From positions 37,136 to 101,135 of the forward strand of contig JAUYJL010000008.1 of assembly GCA_030688025.1 (NCBI GenBank): DNA of 64,000 bases, read 5' to 3'. Below the pieces are notes generated by a model, which saw only the letters and a program-made list of their open reading frames with translations, did not search any database and was not told the origin of the DNA. Shown here one piece after another: positions 41,983-50,077 of this stretch. Every line of letters begins with the position of its first letter. Within the stretch, counting starts at the first letter, position 1. The DNA is from Candidatus Peregrinibacteria bacterium. Lineage in GTDB: Bacteria; Patescibacteriota; Gracilibacteria; UBA1369; LOWO2-01-FULL-3. Both the position numbers and the translations under genes were made by a program.

Positions 41983-43506
41983 CTAGCTCGTCCTTCTATA
42001 TTGCAACGCCTCAAGTATATGGGGCGTTTCGATTTTTTCTTTTAGGTCCATGTCGGCGATTGTGCGGGAAATTTTTATGATTTTTAGGTAGCCTCGGTTT
42101 GAGAGATTTAGTTTTTCGGAGGCGCGATTTAAGATGTCTTTTGCGTCTTGCGTAAGTTCGCAGTATTTTTTTATGTCTTCGATATCCATGTCGCCGTTTC
42201 GTGAAATTGAGGATTTTGAGAATCTTTCTTTTTGCATTTTTTCGGCGTTTTCCATGAAGGATGGATGTGAAGATTTTTGAGGATTTTTTGGTTGCGATTC
42301 TTTTTCCAAGACTTCGTGTATGTTTGATTTTTCAACTTCCACGAAAATATCGAAGCGATCGAGAAGTGGACCGGAAAGCCGTTTTTGGTAGTTGCCGATT
42401 TGCGAGTCAGTACAAATGCAACGAATCTTTTTGTCCGTTTTAAATCCACATGGGCATGGATTCATTGTCGCAAGAAACATAAAATTTGAAGGAAATTTTA
42501 TCGCCAAATTTATGCGAGAGATGTTTATAAATTTGTCTTCGAGCGGTTGTCTTAGAGAGTCTAAAACTGTCGGATTGAACTCTGCAATTTCGTCAAAAAA
42601 TAAAATTCCATTGTGCGCAAGTGAAATCTCGCCCGGGCGGGGAATGTTTCCGCCGCCTATTATTGACGACATCGTTGCGGTGTGATGAACTTCACGGAAA
42701 GGTCTGGATTTTACGAGCGGAGAGTCGGCATTTAATAATCCTGAAACCGAATAAATTTTTGTAGTTTCCAAAATTTCTTCTTTTGTCATTTGCGGAAGAA
42801 GGTGTTTGAAAGCTCTGCAAAGTATCGTTTTCCCGCAGCCCGGAGATCCATGAAGCAAAATGTTGTGCCTCCCGCAAGCGCCTATAGTAAGAGCTCTTTT
42901 GGCCTTTTCGAGTCCTATTATTTTGTCGATAAAAGTAAAATCGCAAGTGTTTTGGTCCGAGTCTTCGTTTGCACTTTTGTATGGCAAAATTTCTTTTTTG
43001 CCCGAAGCAAATTCCACGATGTCTTTCAAGTCTTCGATGGGAATTATCTCTATTCCTTCGATAAAACTCGCTTCCAAAGCATTGTCGGCAGGTAAAAATA
43101 TTTTCTCAAAACCCTGCTCTTTTGCGAATTGTGTAATGAGTAATGCGCCGGCGATGCGATTTACTTTTCCGGTCAAAGACAGCTCACCAACGATTATCGA
43201 ATTTTCAAATTTTTCTTTTGGGACTTGTTTGCTTTCGATCAACATACTGAGGGCTATCGGCAAATCGAAAAGTGCGCCTTGTTTGCGGACTTGAGCCGGC
43301 GCGAGGTTTATTGTTTTTCTTGTTTTTGGAAATTCCATCCCCGAATTTTTTATTCCGAGACGCACTCGTTCTTTTGATTCTTGTACCGAAGTATCGCCTA
43401 AGCCCACTATCGAAAATGACGGCATGCCGTTTGAGATGTCCGCCTCGACCTCTATTATTCGGCATAATAGACCCGTAAAAGAGCATGAATATATTTTTTC
43501 TGCCAT
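41983..43506 (-). CDS. comM: ComM / Mg-chelatase-like AAA+ helicase
   Basis: ComM is a hexameric helicase that promotes branch migration during natural transformation. The 507-residue protein has the N-terminal Lon-like domain (SIVGLGDTSVQESKERVRLGIKNSG), Walker A GSPGCGKTILCRAF, ISLAHNGILFFDEIAEF (Walker B), the zinc-site segment TMNPCPCGFKTDKKIRCIC, LSGPLLDRFDIFVEV, and the C-terminal SNRGYLKIIKISRTIADM. All motifs are intact. An 11-bp direct-repeat box shared with dprA and the comEC-like gene lies upstream. Confidence 0.95.
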   Translation of the reverse strand: MAEKIYSCSFTGLLCRIIEVEADISNGMPSFSIVGLGDTSVQESKERVRLGIKNSGMEFPKTRKTINLAPAQVRKQGALFDLPIALSMLIESKQVPKEKFENSIIVGELSLTGKVNRIAGALLITQFAKEQGFEKIFLPADNALEASFIEGIEIIPIEDLKDIVEFASGKKEILPYKSANEDSDQNTCDFTFIDKIIGLEKAKRALTIGACGRHNILLHGSPGCGKTILCRAFKHLLPQMTKEEILETTKIYSVSGLLNADSPLVKSRPFREVHHTATMSSIIGGGNIPRPGEISLAHNGILFFDEIAEFNPTVLDSLRQPLEDKFINISRINLAIKFPSNFMFLATMNPCPCGFKTDKKIRCICTDSQIGNYQKRLSGPLLDRFDIFVEVEKSNIHEVLEKESQPKNPQKSSHPSFMENAEKMQKERFSKSSISRNGDMDIEDIKKYCELTQDAKDILNRASEKLNLSNRGYLKIIKISRTIADMDLKEKIETPHILEALQYRRTS

Positions 43507-43543
43507 AGTTTTTTTGTTAGAAAACTATCGAACTATGACAGGT

Positions 43544-43589
43544 CGACATTAAATTTTCGTTAAATATTCTTAAAATTTTTCTAAAATCT
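43544..43589 (-). promoter_or_regulatory. 11-bp direct-repeat box upstream of comM
   Basis: The clearest copy of the box. On the minus strand four 11-mers follow one another exactly: TTTTAGAAAAA, TTTTAAGAATA, TTTAACGAAAA, TTTAATGTCGA. A weak CATAGT -10-like hexamer begins 10 nt after the last TTTAAT. The comM ATG lies about 40 nt from the box. Confidence 0.65.
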
Positions 43590-43591
43590 AT

Positions 43592-44560
43592 CTACTCGAG
43601 GATGATTCTGAATTTTTTATCTTTTGTTGCGACGTAGACCACTCCCCCATTTGCGGTGGCGATGATGTCTTGAGGATATTCTTTTATTTCCGGGAATGTA
43701 CCGAAATTTTTGAAAGTGCCTAGTCTTGGGTCGTACAAATTTACGCTGAAATTTTGGCTTATTACCATGATTTTGTTACCGTATATCCAATCTGTTTTTA
43801 GAGTGTTTTCTATCTTTGTTTGAGTCGGTGCACTTATATTTTTTGCGCCTAAGTCCATGAGCCACCAATATTCTGAGTCTGCCGTTTTAAACTGAAAAAG
43901 ATTTCCGTCGGGAGAAAATTTCCATTCCGTTATGCCGGCGTAATCAAAAACAGGAAGTGGCGTTTTGGTTTTGATGGAGAGGTCTACGGCATACGCCTTC
44001 AGTTGTGATTCCGTGGCTATTTTTGGGTTTTCAATAACAATTGCAGTGTATTTCGATCCAAAAATTTTTGAATCTTTAATCTCTTCCGTAAAATACGTTA
44101 GAGCTTTTTTCAAAGAATCCGATTTATCAAAGAGTTTGTAGTTTTTTGTTTCCTCATTGAACATGATGTCATATAAGATCTCTTTTTCTTTTTCCGGGAT
44201 TACGTCTGTTTCTTCGATGTATGGATTTACTTTGAATGCCAAGGTATAAGGTATCGTTTTCCATAATTTGAAATCCATCGGAATCAAGTCCTGCTGAAAA
44301 TTTTCTTTTGAGATTATTACTTGGTAAGTGCCTGTTTTTGCTTTCAGTTCACACGGAGAGTCGACACAGAAAAATGTTTCTACTCCAAAAAGTTCCGCTT
44401 TAAATGGCGCTTCTCCGTAAAGAGTCACTTTTCCGAAATCCAAAAAATTCGCCCAAACAAAATACAAAATAGCACTGCCTAAAATAATCAGAAAAAATGC
44501 CACTCTCCTGCGTGTTTTGCTTTTTTCTTCGTCCGGCGTTTGATATTGCTCGTCATCCAT
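43592..44560 (-). CDS. Membrane-anchored protein with PEGA-like and propeller-like regions
   Basis: A charged N-terminal tail (MDDEQYQTPDEEKSKTRRR) precedes one membrane helix (about 21-37), so most of the 322 residues lie outside. A short PEGA-like segment follows (VTLYGEAPFKAELFG...PCELKAKTGTYQVIISKENF), and the C-terminal part has WD40-like blades (GITEWKFSPDGNLFQFKT; NGGVVYVATKDKKFRI). Function is unknown. It overlaps yraN upstream by 8 nt and ends at the comM repeat box. Confidence 0.65.
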   Translation of the reverse strand: MDDEQYQTPDEEKSKTRRRVAFFLIILGSAILYFVWANFLDFGKVTLYGEAPFKAELFGVETFFCVDSPCELKAKTGTYQVIISKENFQQDLIPMDFKLWKTIPYTLAFKVNPYIEETDVIPEKEKEILYDIMFNEETKNYKLFDKSDSLKKALTYFTEEIKDSKIFGSKYTAIVIENPKIATESQLKAYAVDLSIKTKTPLPVFDYAGITEWKFSPDGNLFQFKTADSEYWWLMDLGAKNISAPTQTKIENTLKTDWIYGNKIMVISQNFSVNLYDPRLGTFKNFGTFPEIKEYPQDIIATANGGVVYVATKDKKFRIILE

Positions 44561-44924
44561 TCAGGATATTTTTAAAATGTTTTATGCCGAGGAATTTCCC
44601 CTCTCTTGTTAATTTTACGGCAATTACATCTATTCTCCAACTTTTATGCCGGATTTCCCTTGCGAGATTTAAAAAATTTATCGCAGCTTTAAGTGTTTTT
44701 ATTTTTTTCTCATGCGTAACAGACTCCTCTGGTTCGCCAAAAAGATTCGACGATCTGGTCTTTACTTCAACAAAAACTATTTCTTGCGTGATTATTTCAA
44801 ATGCCACGATGTCTAGCTCCCCTTCCCGGAAATAAACATTCTTTTGCAAGATTTTGTAATTATTGGCAATAAGAAATTTTTCAGCTATGACTTCTCCTGT
44901 TTTCCCGAGCCACATCTTGTCCAT
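44553..44924 (-). CDS. yraN: YraN/UPF0102 predicted nuclease
   Basis: A 123-residue PD-(D/E)xK-fold protein: GKTGEVIAEKFLIANNY, then YFREGELDIVAFE with the Asp and IVFVEVKTRSS with the ExK pair. These residues are those of an active nuclease fold. The family has no proven general role, but members are linked to DNA uptake or repair. Here an 11-bp direct-repeat box of the competence type and a 24-bp palindrome lie upstream. Confidence 0.9.
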   Translation of the reverse strand: MDKMWLGKTGEVIAEKFLIANNYKILQKNVYFREGELDIVAFEIITQEIVFVEVKTRSSNLFGEPEESVTHEKKIKTLKAAINFLNLAREIRHKSWRIDVIAVKLTREGKFLGIKHFKNILNG

Positions 44925-44939
44925 CAGTATAAGGTTATT

Positions 44940-44963
44940 TGGTGTATGACTAGTCGTACACCA
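44940..44963. promoter_or_regulatory. 24-bp palindrome between yraN and dnaB
   Basis: TGGTGTA and TACACCA flank GACTAGTC with only one mismatched pair in 24 bp. It stands in the divergent region between yraN and dnaB and is a candidate operator. Confidence 0.55.
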
Positions 44964-44965
44964 TG

Positions 44966-44988
44966 GACATTAAATTTTTATAAAATCC
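44966..44988 (-). promoter_or_regulatory. 11-bp direct-repeat box upstream of yraN (two units)
   Basis: On the minus strand TTTTATAAAAA is followed directly by TTTAATGTCCA, matching the last two units of the comM box (same TTTAATGTC end). Only two units are present, so it is the weakest copy. Confidence 0.45.
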
Positions 44989-45069
44989 TTGTTGAAGAGT
45001 GAAGTTTTTTAGTGTAATACTTGTAGTCCGAGCACATAGGGGGCAAAGGAAATTCTATAATTAAAGCTT

Positions 45070-46443
45070 ATGTCTGATCAAAGCGGTTTTGTTCCGCCTC
45101 ATAGTTTGGAGGCAGAAAAATCCACAATTGGTTCTATCTTGATTGATAAGGATGCGATCACAAAGGTTTCCGATTTTATTAAAAGTGATGATTTTTATCA
45201 TGATGCACATCGGCTTATCTATCAGTCAATGGTCGATCTTTATGATAAAAGAACTCCTATCGATTTGGTGACTTTGACTAATATTTTGGAAGAAAAGAAA
45301 TCTCTAAAAATAATTGGAGGAGCTTCTTATTTGGCGCTTTTGGCAAACGAAGTTCCGACCGCCACTCATATTTTTCAGTATGCGACTATCGTCAAACAAA
45401 AGTCGATTTTGAGGAAATTAATTTTGGCGGGAGATGCGATAAAAGGGCTTGGATATATGGAAGAACAGGATACGGAAGAGCTTATTGAAAAGGCTGAGCG
45501 TTCGCTTTTTTCAGTTTCTCAGACATACATGAGTGATCGTTTTGTGCATATTAAAGATGTTTTGAATAAAACTTATGAAAAAATTTCCGATTTACACGAT
45601 CCTGAAGCGAAAGAAAAATATCGTGGTATTCCCACAGGATTTAAGGCTTTGGATAATCTTTTGTCAGGACTTCAACCTTCGGATCTTGTAATTCTTGCGG
45701 CCAGACCGTCTATGGGAAAAACCGCTCTTGCGCTTAACATAGCCCAAAATGTCGCAAAAAGAGGAAAATGCGTCGGACTTATTTCTCTCGAAATGTCGAA
45801 AGAACAACTTGTTGAAAGAATGTTTTGCTCTCTTCTTTCCGTCGATTCATGGAAAATGCGAACTGGAAAACTTAGTGATGATGATTTTGGAAGAATCGGA
45901 TCAATCATGGATGAGCTGAATTCTATGAAAATTTTTATAGATGATTCTATTGGAAATTCTATCGCCGAGCTCAAGGCTAAGGCCAGAAGGCTGAAAATGG
46001 AGAATGGGTTGGATTTCCTTGTGATTGATTATTTGCAACTTATGAGCGCCGGCAGTTCCGGCTATAGTTCTCAATCAAATCGTGTACAAGAAATTTCTGA
46101 AATTTCCAGATCTTTGAAGGCTTTAGCTCGTGATCTTTCTATTCCGATTTTGGCACTTTCGCAGCTTTCTCGTGCGGTTGAAATGAGACCTAGCAAAGTT
46201 CCACAGCTTAGTGATTTGCGTGAATCTGGAGCGATTGAGCAAGATGCGGACGTTGTTCTGATGATGTATCGTGAGGATTATTATGAAGAAGATACAGATA
46301 GAAAAGGTGTCACAGATTTATTTATCAGAAAACATAGAAATGGGCCTATTGGTCACATCGAACTCGCATTCAAGAAAGAACAAATGAAATTTTTGGATAT
46401 TGATACGAAGAGAAAGTTTGATGATTATGCAAAAATGGAATAA
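45070..46443 (+). CDS. dnaB: Replicative DNA helicase DnaB
   Basis: The hexameric fork helicase. The 457-residue protein has the N-terminal primase-interacting domain (PPHSLEAEKSTIGSIL, DFYHDAHRLIYQSM) and the RecA-like domain with Walker A ARPSMGKTALALNIA, SLEMSKEQLVERM, FLVIDYLQLMSAG (Walker B), LALSQLSRAVEMR and DLRESGAIEQDADVV. No intein is present. A TATAAT box at 45055-45060 lies 9 nt before the ATG, so the mRNA leader is very short. lysS follows 77 nt downstream. Confidence 0.96.
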   Translation: MSDQSGFVPPHSLEAEKSTIGSILIDKDAITKVSDFIKSDDFYHDAHRLIYQSMVDLYDKRTPIDLVTLTNILEEKKSLKIIGGASYLALLANEVPTATHIFQYATIVKQKSILRKLILAGDAIKGLGYMEEQDTEELIEKAERSLFSVSQTYMSDRFVHIKDVLNKTYEKISDLHDPEAKEKYRGIPTGFKALDNLLSGLQPSDLVILAARPSMGKTALALNIAQNVAKRGKCVGLISLEMSKEQLVERMFCSLLSVDSWKMRTGKLSDDDFGRIGSIMDELNSMKIFIDDSIGNSIAELKAKARRLKMENGLDFLVIDYLQLMSAGSSGYSSQSNRVQEISEISRSLKALARDLSIPILALSQLSRAVEMRPSKVPQLSDLRESGAIEQDADVVLMMYREDYYEEDTDRKGVTDLFIRKHRNGPIGHIELAFKKEQMKFLDIDTKRKFDDYAKME

Positions 46444-46520
46444 GTAAGTGAATCTTTGTTCCTTTGCGAATATCCGCAAAGACTGGTAATATTTTCCCAG
46501 ATTTTTTAATTTATTTAAAT

Positions 46521-48122
46521 ATGGCGGTCACACAATCCAACGAATACCAAGACAGGTTGAAAAAACTTTCCGATCTGAGAGATGGCGGAATCAGTCCTTA
46601 CGTTGGCAGATATGATAGAACTGCAACGACAAAAGAGGCTTTGGCGCTCGGAGAAAAGGGTTCTTTGAGAACTCATGAAGAGATTATGGCTAAGCCATCT
46701 AAGAAAGCGCTGAAGCTTTGTGGAAGGCTTATTTCTTTCCGTGAACATGGGAAAATTTCTTTCGGAAATTTGCAGGATTTTGACGGAAAAATTCAGCTTT
46801 GTTTTATGGAAGATTTTCTTGGAAAAGATAAATTTGAATTTTTGAAAAAGACTGATGTTGCCGATTTTATCGGTGCGGAAGGTGAACTTTTTGTTACAAA
46901 GAGAGGTGAAACTACGCTTTTTGTTTCGGATTTTGTTTTGCTATCAAAGGCACTAAGACCGCTTCCTGAAAAATGGCACGGACTTCAAGATCAAGAGCAA
47001 AAATACAGACAAAGATATTTGGATACTGTTATGGACAGAACTGTTCTTGATAGATTTGTTTTCAGAAGTGGGCTTATTAAAGCACTTCGTGAGTTTTATT
47101 GGCAACAAGGATTTACGGAAATTGAAACGCCTGTTTTGGAAAATATTTCTTCCGGCGCGAGTGCGAGACCTTTTATCACTCATCACAATGCGCTTGATAT
47201 CGATGTTTATCTTCGAATTGCGGCCGGTGAACTTTGGCAGAAAATGGCGATTGTTGGAGGTTTTGAAAAAACTTTTGAAGTTGCGAGATGTTTTAGAAAT
47301 GAAGGAATGGATCCAAGTCATTTGCAGGAATTTACGATGGTTGAGCATTATGCGGCTTATTGGAATTTTGAAGATAATATGGAATTTACGGAAAAAATGT
47401 TTGAGTCTCTTCTTCAAAAAACTGTCGGGACTTTGAAAATAAATGTCAAAGATAGAAATGGCGAAGACAGAGAACTTGATTTCAAAGGGCCTTGGCCAAG
47501 AAGGAAGTTTACGGAGATTATCGAACATGACTGCGGAATCGATGTTTTGGATTATGTTGATGATGCGAAGGGTCTTCTAAAAGCCATCAAAGCTAAGAAG
47601 ATTGTGATTGAAAAAGCTGAAAGTTTGGGATATGGAAATTTGGTTGATGCGCTTTACAAAAAGGTTTCCAGACCAAAACTTGTACAACCGACTTTCGTGA
47701 CTCATCATCCCCTACTTACAAAACCTTTGGCGAGAAAGAATGACGAAAATCCAACTATTTGCGATACTTTCCAACTTTTGGTAAATGGATGGGAAGTCGT
47801 AAATGCGTATAGTGAGCTTGTAGATCCCACAGATCAGAGAGCGAGATTTGAGGCGCAAGCAAAAGCAAAAGCCGGCGGAGACGAAGAGGCAATGATGATG
47901 AATGAAGAATATTTAACTGCGATGGAACACGGCATGCCTTGTATGTCCGGCTGGGGGATGGGAATAGATAGACTTGTGACTCTTCTTACAGGACAAGAAA
48001 ATTTGAAGGATAGTGTGTTGTTTCCACTGATGAGGCCTGAGGGAATTGAAATTGCAAGAAAACAAGTAAAAGAAGGGCATGTATATAGCCAAGAGGAAGT
48101 TTATAAAAAACTTGGGTTGTAA
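46521..48122 (+). CDS. lysS: Lysyl-tRNA synthetase, class II
   Basis: Charges tRNA-Lys. The start is set at 46521 (MAVTQSNEYQDRLKKLSDLRDGGISPY), the usual N-terminus; the track start at 46464 adds unrelated residues. The OB-fold domain spans about 50-150 (KALKLCGRLISFREHGKISFGNLQDFDG). Class II motifs are visible: motif 2 in FEVARCFRNEGMDPSHLQEFTMVE and motif 3 in GWGMGIDRLVTLLTG. The tail of 48122 runs into a RelE-type remnant. Confidence 0.95.
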   Translation: MAVTQSNEYQDRLKKLSDLRDGGISPYVGRYDRTATTKEALALGEKGSLRTHEEIMAKPSKKALKLCGRLISFREHGKISFGNLQDFDGKIQLCFMEDFLGKDKFEFLKKTDVADFIGAEGELFVTKRGETTLFVSDFVLLSKALRPLPEKWHGLQDQEQKYRQRYLDTVMDRTVLDRFVFRSGLIKALREFYWQQGFTEIETPVLENISSGASARPFITHHNALDIDVYLRIAAGELWQKMAIVGGFEKTFEVARCFRNEGMDPSHLQEFTMVEHYAAYWNFEDNMEFTEKMFESLLQKTVGTLKINVKDRNGEDRELDFKGPWPRRKFTEIIEHDCGIDVLDYVDDAKGLLKAIKAKKIVIEKAESLGYGNLVDALYKKVSRPKLVQPTFVTHHPLLTKPLARKNDENPTICDTFQLLVNGWEVVNAYSELVDPTDQRARFEAQAKAKAGGDEEAMMMNEEYLTAMEHGMPCMSGWGMGIDRLVTLLTGQENLKDSVLFPLMRPEGIEIARKQVKEGHVYSQEEVYKKLGL

Positions 48123-48391
48123 ATTATAGGGTTGAGTATACCGATTGTGCATTTGATGAGATAAAAAAACTTGGCAAAAAGACCGCCAAGCGTGTTTTGG
48201 ATAAAATAAAATTTTTCAGTCAGCAAAAAGATCCTTTATCTTTCGCTAAAAAACTTGAAAATCCTCGCTTTGGGATGTATAGATTTCGCATCGGGGACTA
48301 TAGGGCAATCTTCGATATAGATCGTAATGGAAATATTACAATCCTTCTGATTCTTTCGGTTAAACATCGAAAAGATATATATAAGTTTTAA
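48107..48391 (+). pseudogene. 5'-truncated RelE/ParE-type toxin remnant
   Basis: The open frame starts inside the end of lysS and reads YRVEYTDCAFDEIKKLGKK...FRIGDYRAIFDID...SVKHRKDIYKF, a near-complete RelE fold. There is no ATG, GTG or TTG where the first strand should begin; the only standard start (TTG at 48197, used in the track) would remove the first strand and helix. No antitoxin gene lies upstream because lysS ends there. It seems to be an orphan fused to the lysS 3' end by deletion. Confidence 0.65.
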
Positions 48392-48394
48392 CCT

Positions 48395-48670
48395 TTAGAA
48401 GTTTTTGTAGATATTTTTTCGATGCCCGATATCTACGACCAGAAATTCTATGTTTGTTTTGTCCTGTTCCGATAATAAAAGCAAAGCTCTGTAGTGTCCA
48501 ATTCTTAGTCTATGCGTCGCATATTTAAATAGTGTTAATTTTTTGAGAATCGTGAAGATATTCCTGTGATTTTTCAGGCCGGTTAATTTCTCGATAATTC
48601 TCTCTTGCTCCGAAAGATTGAATCTCTTGAACTTTGCTTTTGCCTTATCTGTAAAAATAAATTCTATCAT
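48395..48670 (-). CDS. RelE/ParE-family toxin
   Basis: A 91-residue protein with the RelE-type layout: FIFTDKAKAKFKRFN, a helical pair, then THRLRIGHYRALLLL and VVDIGHRKNIYKNF at the C-terminus. RelE proteins cut mRNA on the ribosome and ParE proteins poison gyrase; the two cannot be separated here. It lies 5 nt after its Phd/YefM-type antitoxin gene. It ends 3 nt from the convergent RelE remnant, which resembles it in the last strand. Confidence 0.85.
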   Translation of the reverse strand: MIEFIFTDKAKAKFKRFNLSEQERIIEKLTGLKNHRNIFTILKKLTLFKYATHRLRIGHYRALLLLSEQDKTNIEFLVVDIGHRKNIYKNF

Positions 48671-48675
48671 CTGTT

Positions 48676-48924
48676 TTAAATTACCAAGTCGCTTTTGCCC
48701 GAATTGATTGATTGTTTGTATTTTTCATCAAGACGATTTCTATTCATGAACATTTCGTAATCTTCAATATATTCAGCGATTAATTCATCGCATCCGTGAA
48801 AATATGGAAGCATTACAACTTTGCCCTCTCCTTTGTTTGTCACGATATAGCTTGTTTTGTCTATATTTTTGGCTATTTCGCCTATTTTTTGTTGCACGTG
48901 AGTAGTCGTTATTATTGTTACCAT
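48676..48924 (-). CDS. Phd/YefM-type antitoxin
   Basis: An 82-residue protein whose first half matches the Phd/YefM DNA-binding fold (HVQQKIGEIAKNIDKTSYIVTNKGEGKVVML), followed by a toxin-binding acidic tail. The start at 48924 is preferred to the track start at 48990 because a full promoter (TTGACG-17-TATCAT) and a 9-bp inverted repeat lie directly before it. The inverted repeat is a natural autoregulatory operator. Confidence 0.8.
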   Translation of the reverse strand: MVTIITTTHVQQKIGEIAKNIDKTSYIVTNKGEGKVVMLPYFHGCDELIAEYIEDYEMFMNRNRLDEKYKQSINSGKSDLVI

Positions 48925-48953
48925 ATATGATAGGTTATATGTTTTATCATATA
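48924..48953. promoter_or_regulatory. Operator palindrome of the Phd/RelE operon
   Basis: TATATGATA and TATCATATA are exact inverted repeats 12 nt apart. They overlap the antitoxin start codon and end 1 nt from the -10 box. Confidence 0.65.
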
Positions 48954-48954
48954 C

Positions 48955-48983
48955 ATGATATCTGTGTGTTTGAGATCCGTCAA
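48955..48983 (-). promoter_or_regulatory. Promoter of the Phd/RelE operon
   Basis: On the minus strand TTGACG and TATCAT are separated by 17 bp, five of six matches in each hexamer, 30 nt before the antitoxin ATG. Confidence 0.7.
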
Positions 48984-49000
48984 CAAGCATTGTGGCATGC

Positions 49001-49036
49001 AGATTTAAAATTTTCTTAAAATAATTCTAAAATCTT
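49001..49036 (-). promoter_or_regulatory. 11-bp direct-repeat box upstream of the Phd/RelE operon
   Basis: On the minus strand TTTTAGAATTA, TTTTAAGAAAA and TTTTAAATCTG follow at exact 11-bp steps, close to the comM box. It lies about 18 bp upstream of the -35 hexamer rather than replacing it, so its role may differ. Confidence 0.5.
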
Positions 49037-49082
49037 GAGATTGGAAAATTGGAATAGGTGGACATTTTTGTGTTTTTATTTC

Positions 49083-49111
49083 AAAAAAAAGCTCCACACA
49101 AGGCGGAGCTT
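49083..49111 (-). terminator. Intrinsic terminator after the DUF4256-like gene
   Basis: On the minus strand AAGCTCC and GGAGCTT form the stem around a 9-nt loop, followed by eight T residues. Confidence 0.85.
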
Positions 49112-49135
49112 CAAAGAAAGGATAAAGTTCAAAGA

Positions 49136-49933
49136 CTAAGCTTTTTTGACCCTTAGCGCGGCGCAGAACGAACCATTACTATCGTGAGCGTTCGCATTGA
49201 ACAGGAAGATACCATAAAGGTTACCATCGAACGCCTCGCCGGTTTTTCTAGTAGCTTCATCTGTTTTTGACCAAACCCAACCATTTTGTACTCTTAATTG
49301 TTCATAAAGCTCTTTATCAGCCAGTTCAACACCCATTGATACAGCAATATCCTCGGCATTACCATTTATCTTGTATTGCGGAGAATCCGTTTGGGCTTGT
49401 TTATCATACATAATTGTCCTGTGTTCCAGTGCAATTTCCGTAACATCTCTCTGGGCAGAACGGAACTGAATTTCACCATTCTTTTCACCAAAAACATTCA
49501 TTTCATGGCCTTTTTCATCCAAGGCTTTAAGCTTTCTCATAGCTTCTGGGTCTGCTTTGAGTGATGCATCAACATCTTTCCACTGTACCCCTTGATGCAA
49601 TTGTGGAAGAGCGTCAAAGCGAGCCTTAAATTCCCCAAACCATTTTTGTTCCGGAGTAAGTTCAGGCTTTGGTGCCGATGCCGTGTCTGTTATTAAATCT
49701 GTTTTTCCCGAAGCAGGCTTAGATTCATCGCTATTTGCAAGGTCTAGAATCCCCTCTACTCTTGTCTTTAAAGCTTGGTTTGTAAGATCACCTGCTCTTA
49801 CGTCAGTTGGATCTACAGCTGTTTTTCCATCATCTATGGTTCTTTTTGCAATATTCAGTGCAGTAACTCCGACCGGAGCTTGTGCAGTTCTTCTTTCCAC
49901 TCCATCCCAAGGTGCTTTTGCTTCTGGTGCCAT
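49136..49933 (-). CDS. DUF4256-like protein, unknown function
   Basis: The C-terminal 165 residues follow the DUF4256 pattern: FKARFDALPQLHQGVQWKDVDASL, RTIMYDKQAQ, MGVELADKELYEQLRVQNGWVW and a final GIFLFNANAHDSNGSFCAALRV. The first 90 residues are low-complexity and rich in Ala, Asp and Lys, with no signal peptide, and look disordered. The function of the family is unknown. It appears to be transcribed alone, with a good terminator behind it. Confidence 0.65.
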   Translation of the reverse strand: MAPEAKAPWDGVERRTAQAPVGVTALNIAKRTIDDGKTAVDPTDVRAGDLTNQALKTRVEGILDLANSDESKPASGKTDLITDTASAPKPELTPEQKWFGEFKARFDALPQLHQGVQWKDVDASLKADPEAMRKLKALDEKGHEMNVFGEKNGEIQFRSAQRDVTEIALEHRTIMYDKQAQTDSPQYKINGNAEDIAVSMGVELADKELYEQLRVQNGWVWSKTDEATRKTGEAFDGNLYGIFLFNANAHDSNGSFCAALRVKKA

Positions 49934-50041
49934 ATAATTTGTAATTATAAATTAGGAGAGCATTAAACACCTGAATGTGTGTTTTTGTCAAGTGGGAAGT
50001 TTTTGGTTTGAGGTTTAGTGCTTTATGAAGGGGGGATTTTT

Positions 50042-50069
50042 TTGTAGAATTGGGATAGTAGTTTATACT
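50042..50069 (+). promoter_or_regulatory. Promoter of the HEPN/MNT operon
   Basis: TTGTAG and TATACT are separated by 16 bp, 8 nt before the MNT gene ATG at 50078. Confidence 0.45.
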
Positions 50070-50077
50070 TGTTTTAT

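Noticed and set aside
48924-48990. Longer antitoxin start at 48990
   Set aside because: The promoter and operator would lie inside the gene; the family N-terminus begins at 48924.
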